Source: Ramlibacter sp.
GTDB taxonomy: Bacteria; Pseudomonadota; Gammaproteobacteria; Burkholderiales; Burkholderiaceae_C
Assembly: GCF_029866045.1 (NCBI RefSeq)
Contig: NZ_JARXAB010000146.1
Span: forward strand, 1-42,271
Direction of reading: 5' to 3'
Length of the DNA stretch: 42,271 nucleotides
Under the pieces are notes generated by a model. That model was not told the DNA's origin, searched no databases, and saw only the letters and a list, made by a program, of their open reading frames with translations. Shown one piece after another: positions 8,184 through 18,282 of this stretch. Position numbers and translations under genes: made by a program. Position 1 is the first letter of the stretch; each line of letters begins with the position of its first letter.

Positions 8184-8431
8184 TCCAGGGGCGTTCTGCC
8201 TCGGGGCAGGCTTCATCCTGTTGCCTGCGCCGACAAGCCGGAGTCGCCCTGGTGGCTGCCGGTCCGTGGAGCGGCTTTCGCTGCGTCAGTCCTTCGGCGT
8301 GAAGCCCTCCGGCGGAACTGCCTGCGGTTCCTGCCGCCGCCCGGCGTGAGTCGCGGGCTCCTCTATCATTCAATTACTTCAAGCAAGGCTGGACTTTTGG
8401 CCTGTTCGGGCTCTATCCCAGAGGTGTTTTC

Positions 8432-9586
8432 ATGAGCATTGTTCCGGTCCGCGGTGCGGACATCGAGGGCGCAGAGGTCGCGTGGTTCGCGCCCCTGTGC
8501 TCTGATGATTTCCGCTATCTCGGCGTTCCCGAGGGCGAGTTGCGCAGCAGCTGGGCCCACACCAGCCGCATCACCCAGCGCGCCGAGGAACTGGGCTTTC
8601 GCAACATCTTGTGTCCCTCGTCCTATCAGGTTGGCCAGGACACGCTGAGCTTCGTCGCCGGCATGGCCCCTCGATTGAAGGCGATGAGCATGTTGGCCGC
8701 CATCCGATGCGGCGAGGTGCAGCCGGCCATGCTGGCCCGCACGGTCGCCACGCTGGACCACATGACTGAGGGGCGCCTCACGCTGAACGTGATCTCGTCG
8801 GACTTCCCCGGCGAGGTGGCCGACAGCGCCTTCCGCTACCGCCGCTCCTGGGAGGTGGTGGAAATTCTCAAGCAGGCCTGGACTCAGGACAAGATCGATT
8901 ACGCGGGCGAGATCTACCAGATCAAGGGCCTGTCCACCGACCCAGTGCGCCCCTACCAGAGCGGTGGCCCGCTGCTGTACTTCGGTGGCTACAGCCCCGA
9001 CGCGCTGGAGCTTTGCGGCGCGCACTGCGATACCTACCTGATGTGGCCCGAGCCCAAGGCGCTCATTGCCCAGCGCATGCGTGACGCTCACGAACGTGCC
9101 GCCAAATACGGCCGTATGCTGGACTACGGCCTGCGGGTGCACATGATCGTTCGTGACACCGAGGCCGAGGCCCGCGAATACGCCCGCGAGTTGGTCTCTC
9201 GCCTCGACGACGGCAAGGGCGCTGAAATCCGTGGCCGCGCGCTGGACGCCGTGAGCCTGGGCGTGGCCCTGCAAAGTGCCAACCGTGACCGCGCCGATGA
9301 CGAAGGCTATGTGGAGCCCCACCTCTGGACCGGCATCGGCCGCGCCCGCAGTGGCTGTGGCGCCGCCATCGTGGGCAGTGTGGACCAGGTGCTTTCCGAA
9401 ATTCAGGAGTATCAGAAGATGGGCATCCGCGCCTTCATCTTCTCCGGCTACCCACACCTGCAGGAATGCGAAATCTTCGGCACCAAGGTGCTTCCGCAGC
9501 TTAAGACCGTCAACCTCGCACAGGCCTATGGCCGCGTGCCCACACAGACCCCCGCCACGCCTCTGGGCGTGGGCAGACGCCAATGA
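8432..9586 (+). CDS. SsuD-like FMNH2-dependent monooxygenase (alkanesulfonate/sulfosugar type)
   Basis: The 384-residue protein is a bacterial-luciferase-fold monooxygenase closest in pattern to alkanesulfonate monooxygenase SsuD. Conserved blocks include YLGVPEGE, ATLDHMTEGRLTLNVIS, LLYFGGYSPDA, LRVHMIVRDT (R235 and H237, matching SsuD R226 and H228), LWTGIGRARSGCGAAIVG and SGYPHLQE (H342, matching SsuD H333). SsuD's active-site Cys54 and His11 appear not to be conserved, so the substrate probably differs. Such enzymes need a separate flavin reductase, not found here. The gene overlaps the following aldo-keto reductase by four bases. Monooxygenase plus aldo-keto reductase is the pairing of the sulfo-SMO sulfoquinovose pathway (SmoC/SmoB), where C-S cleavage gives a 6-aldehyde that is then reduced. 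That role is inferred. Confidence 0.85.
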   Translation: MSIVPVRGADIEGAEVAWFAPLCSDDFRYLGVPEGELRSSWAHTSRITQRAEELGFRNILCPSSYQVGQDTLSFVAGMAPRLKAMSMLAAIRCGEVQPAMLARTVATLDHMTEGRLTLNVISSDFPGEVADSAFRYRRSWEVVEILKQAWTQDKIDYAGEIYQIKGLSTDPVRPYQSGGPLLYFGGYSPDALELCGAHCDTYLMWPEPKALIAQRMRDAHERAAKYGRMLDYGLRVHMIVRDTEAEAREYARELVSRLDDGKGAEIRGRALDAVSLGVALQSANRDRADDEGYVEPHLWTGIGRARSGCGAAIVGSVDQVLSEIQEYQKMGIRAFIFSGYPHLQECEIFGTKVLPQLKTVNLAQAYGRVPTQTPATPLGVGRRQ

Positions 9587-10536
9587 CCTCTCCCAACCCC
9601 TCCACTTCATCCACGTCCACTGCCATCGGACGCATGACCCTTCCCAACGGCCGCTCGCTGTCCCGCCTGGCCTATGGCGTGTGGCGCCTGTCGGAAGCCG
9701 CCGACAGCTCGGTGCACGCCAACGTGGCCCGCATCGAGGCCTGCCTGGCGCAGGGCATCACCACCTTTGACCACGCCGACATCTACGGCAACTACAGCTG
9801 TGAGCAGCTCTTTGGCCAGGCCCTGCGGGCGCAGCCCTCGCTCAAGGACAAGATCGAGGTGGTCACCAAGACCGACATCATGCTGATGTCGGACCAGTGG
9901 CCTGGTACTCGCGTCAAGCACTACGACACCAGCGCCCAGCACGTTCGTAGCAGTGTCGATCGTTCGCTCGCGCGTATCGGGGTGGACGTGATCGACCTGT
10001 TGCTCATTCACCGCCCCGACCCGCTGATGGATGCTGGCGAGCTCGGTGCGTGTCTCGACGGCCTCATTGATACGGGCAAGGTTCGCGGCGTGGGCGTGTC
10101 CAACTTCATGCCCTGGGATGCAGACCTGCTGCAATCGCGCATGAAGCACCGTTTGCAGGCCCAACAGATCGAGCTCGGCCTGCTGCACACCGCGCCTTTC
10201 ACCAACGGCCAGCTGGCCCACGCGCAGCAGCACCGCATGCCGGTGATGGCCTGGTCGCCTCTCGGGGGCGGCCGGCTGCACACACAGGCCGGCCAAGCGG
10301 GTACCGCCGCCGCCCGGCTCGCGCCCCGGCTGGCGGCGCTGGCGCGGGAGGCTGGCACGGATACCAGCGCTGTGGCTGTCGCCTGGTTGCTGCACCATCC
10401 GGCTGGCATACAGCCGGTCATGGGCACCAACCAGATCGAACGCATCGTCCGCATCGCCGATGCGCTGAAGGTTCCGATGGACCGCCAGACCTGGTTCGAG
10501 CTTTACACCTTGGCCAACGGCCACGAGGTGCCCTGA
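9583..10536 (+). CDS. Aldo-keto reductase, YdhF-like
   Basis: The 317-residue protein is an NAD(P)H-dependent aldo-keto reductase. The catalytic tetrad is visible: D63 and Y68 in FDHADIYGNY, K96 in VVTKTD and H143 in LLIHRPDPLMD. GKVRGVGVSNF and MAWSPLGGGRL are cofactor-side motifs, and the pattern resembles E. coli YdhF. The ATG overlaps the stop of the monooxygenase gene by four bases (ATGA), so the two are probably made in fixed ratio. A reductase directly behind a desulfonating monooxygenase could reduce the aldehyde formed, as SmoB does with 6-oxo-glucose. It is the last gene of the plus-strand series and converges with the GH31 gene. Confidence 0.88.
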   Translation: MTSPNPSTSSTSTAIGRMTLPNGRSLSRLAYGVWRLSEAADSSVHANVARIEACLAQGITTFDHADIYGNYSCEQLFGQALRAQPSLKDKIEVVTKTDIMLMSDQWPGTRVKHYDTSAQHVRSSVDRSLARIGVDVIDLLLIHRPDPLMDAGELGACLDGLIDTGKVRGVGVSNFMPWDADLLQSRMKHRLQAQQIELGLLHTAPFTNGQLAHAQQHRMPVMAWSPLGGGRLHTQAGQAGTAAARLAPRLAALAREAGTDTSAVAVAWLLHHPAGIQPVMGTNQIERIVRIADALKVPMDRQTWFELYTLANGHEVP

Positions 10537-10579
10537 CTCACGGCCTTTTCAGGAACAGCCCGGGCACGCGACGGGTATT

Positions 10580-10610
10580 TGCGGGCCATCTGCGGGCCAT
10601 CTGCGGGCCA
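10580..10610. repeat. Short tandem repeat, 11-bp unit, nearly three copies
   Basis: TGCGGGCCATC occurs at 10580-10590 and 10591-10601, and its first nine bases again at 10602-10610. It lies in the 128-base gap between the convergent reductase and GH31 genes. It may be replication slippage; no clear hairpin terminator is visible in the gap. Confidence 0.6.
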
Positions 10611-10664
10611 CGCGTGCAGGGCATGACCCAAGTCCCGGCGAGACCCGGCGGCCGCCCGATGGTG

Positions 10665-12781
10665 TCAGAAGCGGCGGATCTCGCTCACCGGGTCGTCATG
10701 CCGCGCGACCTGGCCGGGGGCCGGGGCGGCGCAGGCAATCGCAGCCCCCGAGCGCGCAAACAAGGGCAGCTTGTCCAGCGCTGCGTCCACCGTGTGCCAC
10801 TGGCCGCTGGCGTAGGCCTGGCCTGTCTCGAAGTCGAACCACTGGCCGCCCTGCGGCAGTTGGGGCAGATAGATGTGGCGGCGGGTTGCGCCTTCTTCCA
10901 CCACCGGGGCGACCAGCAGGCTGCTCCCCAGCATGAAGTCGTCGCACCCTTCCAAGCACTGCGCGTCTTCGGGAAAGTCGTAAAAAGTTGGCCGGATGAT
11001 GGGCTCGTGCTGGCTGGCGGCGCGCTCGAAAAGAGACCACAGATACGGCATGAGCCGGTAGCGCAACTCGATGGCGCTGCGGGTGATGGCGCTGACCTCC
11101 GGGTGCAGCCAGGGCACGGTGGTCACCCCGTCGGCCTTCCAGGAGTTCATCACCATGCGCGGGTTCAGGCAGCAGGCCTGCACCCAGCGCGCCAGCAGCT
11201 CGGGGCCGGGGCTGGGGCCGAAGAAGCCGCCCACATCGTGGCCGACGTTGAACATGCCCGAGAGCGACATCTGCAAGCCGGTTCGGAGGTTCCACCGCAG
11301 GTTGCGCCAGTCACTGCTGTTGTCGCCTGTCCAAGTCTGGGCATAGCGCTGGATGCCGGGCATGCCGCCACGGGTGATGGTGTAGACCGGCGCCTGCGGC
11401 GAATGGGCCTGCTGCGCCTCGTAGGTGGCCCGCGTCATCAGCAGCGGGTGCAGGCCGCGCGAGCGATGCATAGGCACGGGCCGCCCGAAGCCGCTGGACT
11501 GTGCGTAATCCTCGTTGATCGCGTACTCGTTGTTGTCGTTCCAGCCTGCGTCAATGCCGTAGTTCAGCACCATCCGGGTGAGGCCGTCTTTCCACCAAGC
11601 CAGAGTGGTCGGGTTGCTGAAGTCGAGGTGTGAGCCCTGGCCATCCCAGAAGGGTTCGAGTACCGGCTGGCCGGTTCGCGCGTCCTGGATGAAGCCGCCA
11701 GCAGCCTCCACCGCACCGAAGGCCGGGTGGTCGTCGAGCAGACAGGGCTTGGTGTTGGCCACCAGCATCAGGCCTGCCTCGTGGAAGCGGGCGTTCAGCG
11801 CCTTCGGGTCCGGGAACTTGCTGGCGTTCCAGGTAAACACGTAGCGGCGCTTGCCGCGGCTGGAGTAGCCCGAGCCGTAGTGGAAAGAGGACACCGGCAC
11901 CCGGTGGGCGATTGCCTCGTCCAGAAACTTGCCCAGTTGCACCTGCGCGTCGGGCGCATCGGCCAGCCCCATGGCGGTCTGGGCAAAACCCGCGGACCAG
12001 CGCGGAGGCAGTTGCGTGCCGCCAATGAGCTGCACGAATTGGGCGATCACCTCCGCCGGGCTGCGACCCGCGATGACGTAGTAGTCCAGGTCACCATCGT
12101 CGATCTCCACGTAGCGGTAGAAGTCGTGGTAGTTGTCGTGCTCGCAGCCCAGGTCGAAGGTGCAGGCTGCCAGGGTGTCGTAGTACAGGCCCACCCACTG
12201 ACCATTGCCGGCGCGCTTGATCATGAAGGGCCAGTGTTTGTACAGGGGGTCGCCGCGCTCGGGGTCATAGCCCAGAGCGTCCAGGCCGGCGGTGCGCAGG
12301 CGCCGGCCGTGCAGGTCCAGCGGGCCGGTCTTGTCACCGAGCCCGTAGTAGCGGTCAGCGCGGTCGCGCGCCTGGTAGTGGCGCACCAGGCCGCCGCGGC
12401 CCTGGCGCAGGTAGGCGGTGGTGGCGCGGTCTTGCAGCACCGGAGTGTCTGCGCCGAAGGCGTGCCAGCACAGACCCAGCGGACCGGTGGCTAGAGTGAC
12501 GGACAGTTGCGAGGTGCCAAAGCGGTTCTCTTCGGCCCCGGTGGCGGGCAAGTTGAAGCCGGACAGGTCCTCCCGTTCACGCCCTTCCCAGGGGGCCTGG
12601 CCTTGCGGCGCGACAGCCCAGGTGCGCGGCTCGCGCCAGCCGCCTGCCGGGCGCAGCGACACCCGCGCCAGGGTCTCGCCCAGAAAGCGCACCTGCATCT
12701 CGCCGCCATCGTCCAAACTGGTGGTGGCCACGCGGCCCGCGTCGTCGCCCTGGAAACGCCAGGCAGTGGCTTGCCAGGGTG

Positions 12782-12785
<4 letters not shown>
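10665..12785 (-). CDS. GH31-family alpha-glycosidase
   Basis: The 706-residue protein is a GH31 retaining glycosidase. [18 protein letters not shown] and [12 protein letters not shown] are N-terminal domain landmarks. The TIM barrel carries D417 in GWNDNNEY as nucleophile and D488 in [10 protein letters not shown] as acid/base. [18 protein letters not shown] segment replaces the commoner DIDYM motif, placing it in a less studied GH31 branch. No signal peptide is visible, so it acts on imported glycosides. ATG 12785 overlaps the ATPase stop by four bases. I do not see the GH31 sulfoquinovosidase pattern (WMADFGEY around the nucleophile in YihQ), so a sulfoquinovosidase role is unproven; alpha-glucosidase, xylosidase or galactosidase activity is equally possible. 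Confidence 0.88.
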
Positions 12786-13813
<1,028 letters not shown>

Positions 13814-13846
13814 GTGTGGGACTTCAGGAGGATGTCGGGGTGGCGC

Positions 13847-14896
13847 TCACTTGACCCCCGCGCTGGCGATGCCGGTGGTGATGTAGCGCTGAAGGAAGGC
13901 AAAGACGACGGTCACGGGCAGCAGCGTGATCACGGTCATGGCCAGGAGGTAGTGCCACTGGGTATTGAGCTCACCCTGGAAGGAGTTGAGCGCCAGCTGC
14001 AAAGTGAAGAATTCGGACTTGGACAGCACGATCAGCGGCAGTAGGAAATCGTTCCAGCGCCACATGACCGAGAAGATGGCTAGCACCGCTAATGCGGGCG
14101 CCGACAGCGGCAAGATGATGCGCCAGTAAATGCGCCACTCGCTGGCGTGGTCCATGCGCGCCGCCTCGATCAGCTCGTCGGGGATGGTGAGCATGTACTG
14201 GCGCAGCAGGAACACGCCGGTGGGCGTGGCCACGGCTGGCAGGATCACCCCCCACAGAGAGTTGAGCAACCCGGTGCTGTTGATCACAAGAAAGACGGGC
14301 ACCAAGATGATGGTGGGCGGAATCATCAGCGTCGCGATGATCAGCAGAAACACTGCCTTCTGACCGGTGAAGCGGTATTTAGAAAGAGCGAAGGCCGCCA
14401 TCGAGTTGAACAACAAGGTGAGCAGGGTGGCCACGACGGTGATGAACACCGAATTCCACAGGTACTTGCCGAAGGTGAATTTGCCGAACAGGTCGGTGTA
14501 ATTGGAAGTGGCCCAGGTGATTTTTTCTACCGGAGTCCGCTCCTTGATGTTGACCTGGATCTCGGTGCTTGGCTGTGCCGGATCGACCAGGGTGGCCATG
14601 ATGCCGATGCGGCGCACCTGGGCCAACTCGCGCGGCTGGCCCTGTTCGTCCTTGACCGTGAACAGGGGCAGGGGCTTGTCATGCCCCTCGACCTTCACCG
14701 TCTTTTGCGAGTAGGGCAAAAAGGTGGGCGGAAACTTGCCGATGGCCGCTTCGGTCTTGAGCGAAGACATCACCAGCCATAACACCGGGGCGAACATGGT
14801 GAAAAGGCCCAGCACCAGGTAGGCGTAGCTGGCGGTATCGGTCCAATGCAGGCCCCGCCGTCCCCGGGTCGCGGTAAGAAATTGCCAGATGGACAT
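13847..14896 (-). CDS. ABC sugar permease, MalG-like, with enlarged periplasmic loop
   Basis: The 349-residue inner-membrane permease has about six transmembrane helices. The conserved EAA loop is EAARMDHASEWRIYWRIILP, the contact to the ATPase. Between the first helix (about residues 23-45) and the second lies a loop of roughly 100 residues containing FPPTFLPYS and TLVDPAQPSTEIQV, larger than in most MalG homologues and reminiscent of alpha-glucoside permeases. The start codon overlaps the last base of the upstream permease stop. It forms the channel with the MalF-like protein. Confidence 0.93.
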   Translation of the reverse strand: MSIWQFLTATRGRRGLHWTDTASYAYLVLGLFTMFAPVLWLVMSSLKTEAAIGKFPPTFLPYSQKTVKVEGHDKPLPLFTVKDEQGQPRELAQVRRIGIMATLVDPAQPSTEIQVNIKERTPVEKITWATSNYTDLFGKFTFGKYLWNSVFITVVATLLTLLFNSMAAFALSKYRFTGQKAVFLLIIATLMIPPTIILVPVFLVINSTGLLNSLWGVILPAVATPTGVFLLRQYMLTIPDELIEAARMDHASEWRIYWRIILPLSAPALAVLAIFSVMWRWNDFLLPLIVLSKSEFFTLQLALNSFQGELNTQWHYLLAMTVITLLPVTVVFAFLQRYITTGIASAGVK

Positions 14897-15873
14897 CAGC
14901 GTACCTTCTGGCCGGCCTCGCTGGCGCGGGTCAGTTTGAGTTGTATCAGGGTCAGCACGATGAGCAGCAGCGCCAGTGACAGCGAGGCCGCAGCGGCCAG
15001 CCCATACAGGTGAATCTGCTCAGCGAAGCCGGTCTGGTAGATGAACTGCACGATGAAGGTGGTGGCCGAGCCCGGGCCGCCGCCGGTGAGGATGAACACC
15101 TCATCGAAAATTTGCACCGCGCGGATCATCGCTAGGACGAGCACCACGATCAGATTGGGCATGAGCAGGGGCAATGTGATGCGGGTGAGCGTGCGCCAGT
15201 GCGAGGCGCGGTCCATCTCGGCGGCCTCGTACAGGTCACGCGGGATGGCCTGCAGGCCGGCCAGCAAAATCAGGGTGTAAAAGCCCATGTGGGCCCATAT
15301 CGAGACGAAGATAGTCCAGAAAAATGCCCATGAGCTGTTGGTGAGCCACTCCACCGCTTGGGCGCCCTGGGCCACCAATACCGCGTTGAAAACGCCCTGG
15401 CTTTGCAGCAGCCATTTCCAGATCAGGGCCACCACCACCGGCGAGAGCAGTACCGGATAGAAAAACACCCCACGCCAGAAGCCGCGGCCGATGATCTTGC
15501 GATTGAGCACCAGCGCGGTCACCAGCGACAGCCCCACCATGAGGGTGACCTGGACCACGCTGAACTTGAGCGTGTTGCTCATGGCGCGCCAGAACACGTC
15601 CTTGCGGCAGGTGGAGATGTCCAGGTAGTCGCGGCACTCGTAGAGGATCTGAAAGTTTTCCGCACCGGTGAAGGGCCGCTCGGCGGGCATCAATTGCACG
15701 CCGCCGGTGACGGCATACCAGAGGTTGATCAGGATCGGCAGGAAGGTGAACAGGCCGAAGACGATCAGGTTGGGGGCGACGAACAGCCAGCCCAGTCGCG
15801 ACAGGCCAAGCCAGCGCTGCCCGAGGCGAAATAGCGGCTCGAAGAGGTTGAAGAACCCGGCGAGAAGACGCAT
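14896..15873 (-). CDS. ABC sugar permease, MalF-like
   Basis: The 325-residue inner-membrane protein has about six hydrophobic helices, beginning with LFVAPNLIVFGLFTFLPIL, and the EAA loop EAAEMDRASHWRTLTRITLP. It pairs with the following MalG-like permease, whose gene it touches. A loop near residues 65-95 contains two Cys (ECRDYLDISTC), which could form a disulfide on the periplasmic side. Seventy bases separate it from the binding-protein gene, a gap containing a strong hairpin that probably lowers permease expression relative to the binding protein. Confidence 0.93.
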   Translation of the reverse strand: MRLLAGFFNLFEPLFRLGQRWLGLSRLGWLFVAPNLIVFGLFTFLPILINLWYAVTGGVQLMPAERPFTGAENFQILYECRDYLDISTCRKDVFWRAMSNTLKFSVVQVTLMVGLSLVTALVLNRKIIGRGFWRGVFFYPVLLSPVVVALIWKWLLQSQGVFNAVLVAQGAQAVEWLTNSSWAFFWTIFVSIWAHMGFYTLILLAGLQAIPRDLYEAAEMDRASHWRTLTRITLPLLMPNLIVVLVLAMIRAVQIFDEVFILTGGGPGSATTFIVQFIYQTGFAEQIHLYGLAAAASLSLALLLIVLTLIQLKLTRASEAGQKVR

Positions 15874-15891
15874 AGGGAGGGGTAAAAATGA

Positions 15892-15917
15892 CCCGCGGCG
15901 CCAGGGGGCGCCGCGGG
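15892..15917 (-). terminator. Intercistronic hairpin, attenuator-like terminator
   Basis: CCCGCGGCGCC and GGCGCCGCGGG form a perfect 11-bp stem with a 4-base loop. On the minus strand the stem is followed after four bases by five T residues. It lies between the binding-protein stop and the MalF-like start. Partial termination or 3'-end protection here would give more binding protein than permease, as in maltose-type operons. Confidence 0.75.
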
Positions 15918-15942
15918 TGTTTGGAGTGCGGCAGGCGCCGAC

Positions 15943-17214
15943 TTACCTCTGGGCCTGCTTGACTGCGTCCTGCATGTCGGCGTTGATCTTGTTCAGCGCC
16001 TCATCCACGCTCATTTCGCCCACCACCGACTGGGTCACTCGGGCCACTGTGGGCAGCATCATCGCGCGGTTGAACCTGTAGCCCTGGAACTGGAATGCGA
16101 CCGGGGAGAGATTGGCCACACCCGCGCTGAAGGCGCCGAGGGCCGCCTTGGCGCCCGGCAGGGCCTTGCCGTAGTCGATGCCCTTCTTGGCCAGCCCGGC
16201 GTGGGCTGGAATGTTCTCGGTGCGGGCGGTGAACTCGGCGTAGGCCTGCTCAGAAGCCATGAACTCGAGGAAGGCCGCAGTTTCCTTCGGGGCCTTGCTG
16301 GTCTTGAGCGCCACCCAGGCGGCACCACCAGGGATGCCAGAGCAGGCGGCCGGACCGCAAGGGTTGGGAACGGCCACCCAGTCGAACTTGGTGCCCACGT
16401 CCTTTTGCAGCCGGTTGATCTGCCAGGAGCCGGAGAGCACCATGGCCACGTTGCCGTTGACGAATTCACCGATCGAGTCTGCATACGTCGATCCGCCCGA
16501 ACCGGCCCACACCTCGCGCAGCATGGTGCCGTCCTTGTGCCAGCCGACGAACTTGGTGACCGCGGTCCTGTAACCTGGGTCGATCACTAACTCGCCCTTG
16601 GCGTCGAAAATCTTGGCGCCGTAGCTGATGGCCGGGCCGGCAAAGCGATGGCCGGAGCGATCCCAGGCCATGCCAGCCTTGGTCTGAGTGGCCTTTGACA
16701 CCTTGCGCACGGCGTCGGCCCAGTCGTCCCAGGTGGCCTTGGGGCCGGGGAGGGCGACCTTGGCCTGATCAAACAGGGTCTTGTTCACATAGGGGCCGGT
16801 CATGGTCAGCTGGGACATGAATCCGTAGATTCCCCTGTCGCTTGCCGAGGGGCGCAGCCAACCGGCCGTGGCGCCGAAGTTGTCGTCGAAGTACTTGCGG
16901 TTCTTCAGGTTGGCGGAGATGTCCAGGTAGTGCTTGGACAGTCCGCCGAGGTCTGTCACCCGGGCAATGTCCGGGCCCTGGCCGGCAGCCAGTTGCACGG
17001 GCAGCTGCTCGACGATGGTCTTGTAGGGGACGGTGTCGACGATGATCTTGGTGCCTGGGTTCTGGGCCTCGAAACGCTTGGCCAGTTCGCTGGTCACTTC
17101 GCACTCGATACCGTCCTGGTAGCACATGACACGGACATCGGCAGCCGAAGCGGCGCCGGCGCCGGCAGCCAAGGCGGCCAGCAGAGCGGCGCGGGACAGG
17201 GTGGTGGTTTTCAT
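15943..17214 (-). CDS. ABC transporter sugar-binding protein, CUT1 type
   Basis: The 423-residue protein carries a signal peptide with cleavage after GAASA (about residue 24). The mature protein has the extracellular solute-binding family 1 layout, with FEAQNPGTKIIVDTVPY, LAAGQGPDIARV, FVNGNVAMVLSGSW, and GGAAWVALKTSKAPKETAAFLEFM. Four cysteines are visible in two pairs (VMCYQDGIECEV and NPCGPAACSG), unusual for this family and possibly disulfide-bonded. A good Shine-Dalgarno (AGGAG) precedes ATG 17214. As first gene of the transporter-GH31 operon it sets specificity: the imported glycoside is probably the GH31 substrate. Ligand unknown. Confidence 0.93.
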   Translation of the reverse strand: MKTTTLSRAALLAALAAGAGAASAADVRVMCYQDGIECEVTSELAKRFEAQNPGTKIIVDTVPYKTIVEQLPVQLAAGQGPDIARVTDLGGLSKHYLDISANLKNRKYFDDNFGATAGWLRPSASDRGIYGFMSQLTMTGPYVNKTLFDQAKVALPGPKATWDDWADAVRKVSKATQTKAGMAWDRSGHRFAGPAISYGAKIFDAKGELVIDPGYRTAVTKFVGWHKDGTMLREVWAGSGGSTYADSIGEFVNGNVAMVLSGSWQINRLQKDVGTKFDWVAVPNPCGPAACSGIPGGAAWVALKTSKAPKETAAFLEFMASEQAYAEFTARTENIPAHAGLAKKGIDYGKALPGAKAALGAFSAGVANLSPVAFQFQGYRFNRAMMLPTVARVTQSVVGEMSVDEALNKINADMQDAVKQAQR

Positions 17215-17292
17215 GGGGTCTCCTGTGGGGCGGATCAGCCCTTGTGAAAATGTTGCATCGCCAGCTTGTGTGCCGGCCCGGTGGATCCATCT

Positions 17293-18243
17293 ATGAGCAT
17301 ACCCAATGAAGACCCCCTGAACCTACTGGTAGAAATCCTGTACGGCGGCCTGCCCCCCGACCCGGGGCCGGGTGCCTTGCAGGTGCACCTGCTGCATGAA
17401 TCCCTCCCTCCTCGGTGGCCCGGCGCCCGCTTACAGACTTGGCGTTGGACGCTGGCCGATGCCCCAGGCCTCGGCTGTGCGGTGCAGGTGCTGTTGCCGG
17501 TCGGCGCCGGGCCCGTGCCGGTGCTACTTTCGGGCGACGCCTGCTGGGCCTACCTGGGTGACGACGCCCGCCATGAGGCCCTGGCGGGCGGCTTGGCGCT
17601 GGCCTGGTTCAACCGCACCGAGCTGGCCTTTGACGCCCCGCAGGGTCAGAGGGCCGGGCCACTGTTCGAGCGCTTTCCCGAGGCGCGCTTCGGGGCCCTG
17701 GCGGCCTGGGCCTGGAGTTTGTCGCGGGCGCTGGACCTGTTGCGGCAGGTGCCGGGGCTGGATGCGGGGCGCGTGGGCGTCGTAGGCCATTCGCGCGGGG
17801 GCAAGGCTGCCCTGCTGGCGGGTGCCTGCGATGAGCGTTTCGCCCTGGTGGCTGCCCACAACAGCGGCGCGGCCGGAGCAGGCAGCTCCTGGGACAACGG
17901 CCCCGGCAGCGAAGGGCTGGAGGACCTGGCGCAGGCCTTTCCGCATTGGCTGGCACACGAGGGGCAGGCGGGCCGGGTCGAACTGGCCGCCCGCGAGCTG
18001 GATCAGGACTTGCTGCTGGCGGCAGTGGCGCCGCGCCACCTGCTGGTGCTGCAGGCCGACAGCGATGCCTGGGCTGACCCCGAAGGTACCCGCAAGATGG
18101 TGACGCGTGCCGCCCGCGCCTGGAACGGGCCAGCTGGCGTGGTGATGCCCGGGGTGCGCCTGGTGCGGCGTGCCGGCGGCCACCCGATGGGACTGGCCGA
18201 CTGGCAGCAGGTGTTTGGCGCGATGCAGGCCCTGGGCCGCTGA
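17293..18243 (+). CDS. CE15/acetyl-xylan-esterase-like serine hydrolase
   Basis: An alpha/beta hydrolase of about 316 residues. The nucleophile elbow is GHSRGGKAA with S167, resembling the GCSRxGKGA motif of CE15 glucuronoyl esterases. LQADSDAWADPEGTRK probably carries the acid and GGHPMGLADW the catalytic His near the C-terminus. No signal peptide is evident; start ATG 17293 is chosen because it follows the upstream promoter space, and a 5' extension to 17266 is possible. It is divergent from the sugar ABC operon, separated by only 78 bases, so the two probably share control. A role removing an ester group from the imported glycoside is plausible. The specific ester is unknown. Confidence 0.7.
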   Translation: MSIPNEDPLNLLVEILYGGLPPDPGPGALQVHLLHESLPPRWPGARLQTWRWTLADAPGLGCAVQVLLPVGAGPVPVLLSGDACWAYLGDDARHEALAGGLALAWFNRTELAFDAPQGQRAGPLFERFPEARFGALAAWAWSLSRALDLLRQVPGLDAGRVGVVGHSRGGKAALLAGACDERFALVAAHNSGAAGAGSSWDNGPGSEGLEDLAQAFPHWLAHEGQAGRVELAARELDQDLLLAAVAPRHLLVLQADSDAWADPEGTRKMVTRAARAWNGPAGVVMPGVRLVRRAGGHPMGLADWQQVFGAMQALGR

Positions 18244-18282
18244 AGGAGAGAGCTCACCTGGGCTCGCTCACCCGGGCCCGAC

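Noticed and set aside
8366-9610. 414-codon minus-strand open frame opposite the monooxygenase
   Set aside because: It is antisense to a clear SsuD-like gene, shows no known motif, and reflects the high third-position GC of the real gene.
11727-12494. 255-codon plus-strand open frame opposite the GH31 gene
   Set aside because: Valine-rich antisense shadow without a recognisable domain; the minus-strand GH31 frame has both catalytic Asp residues.
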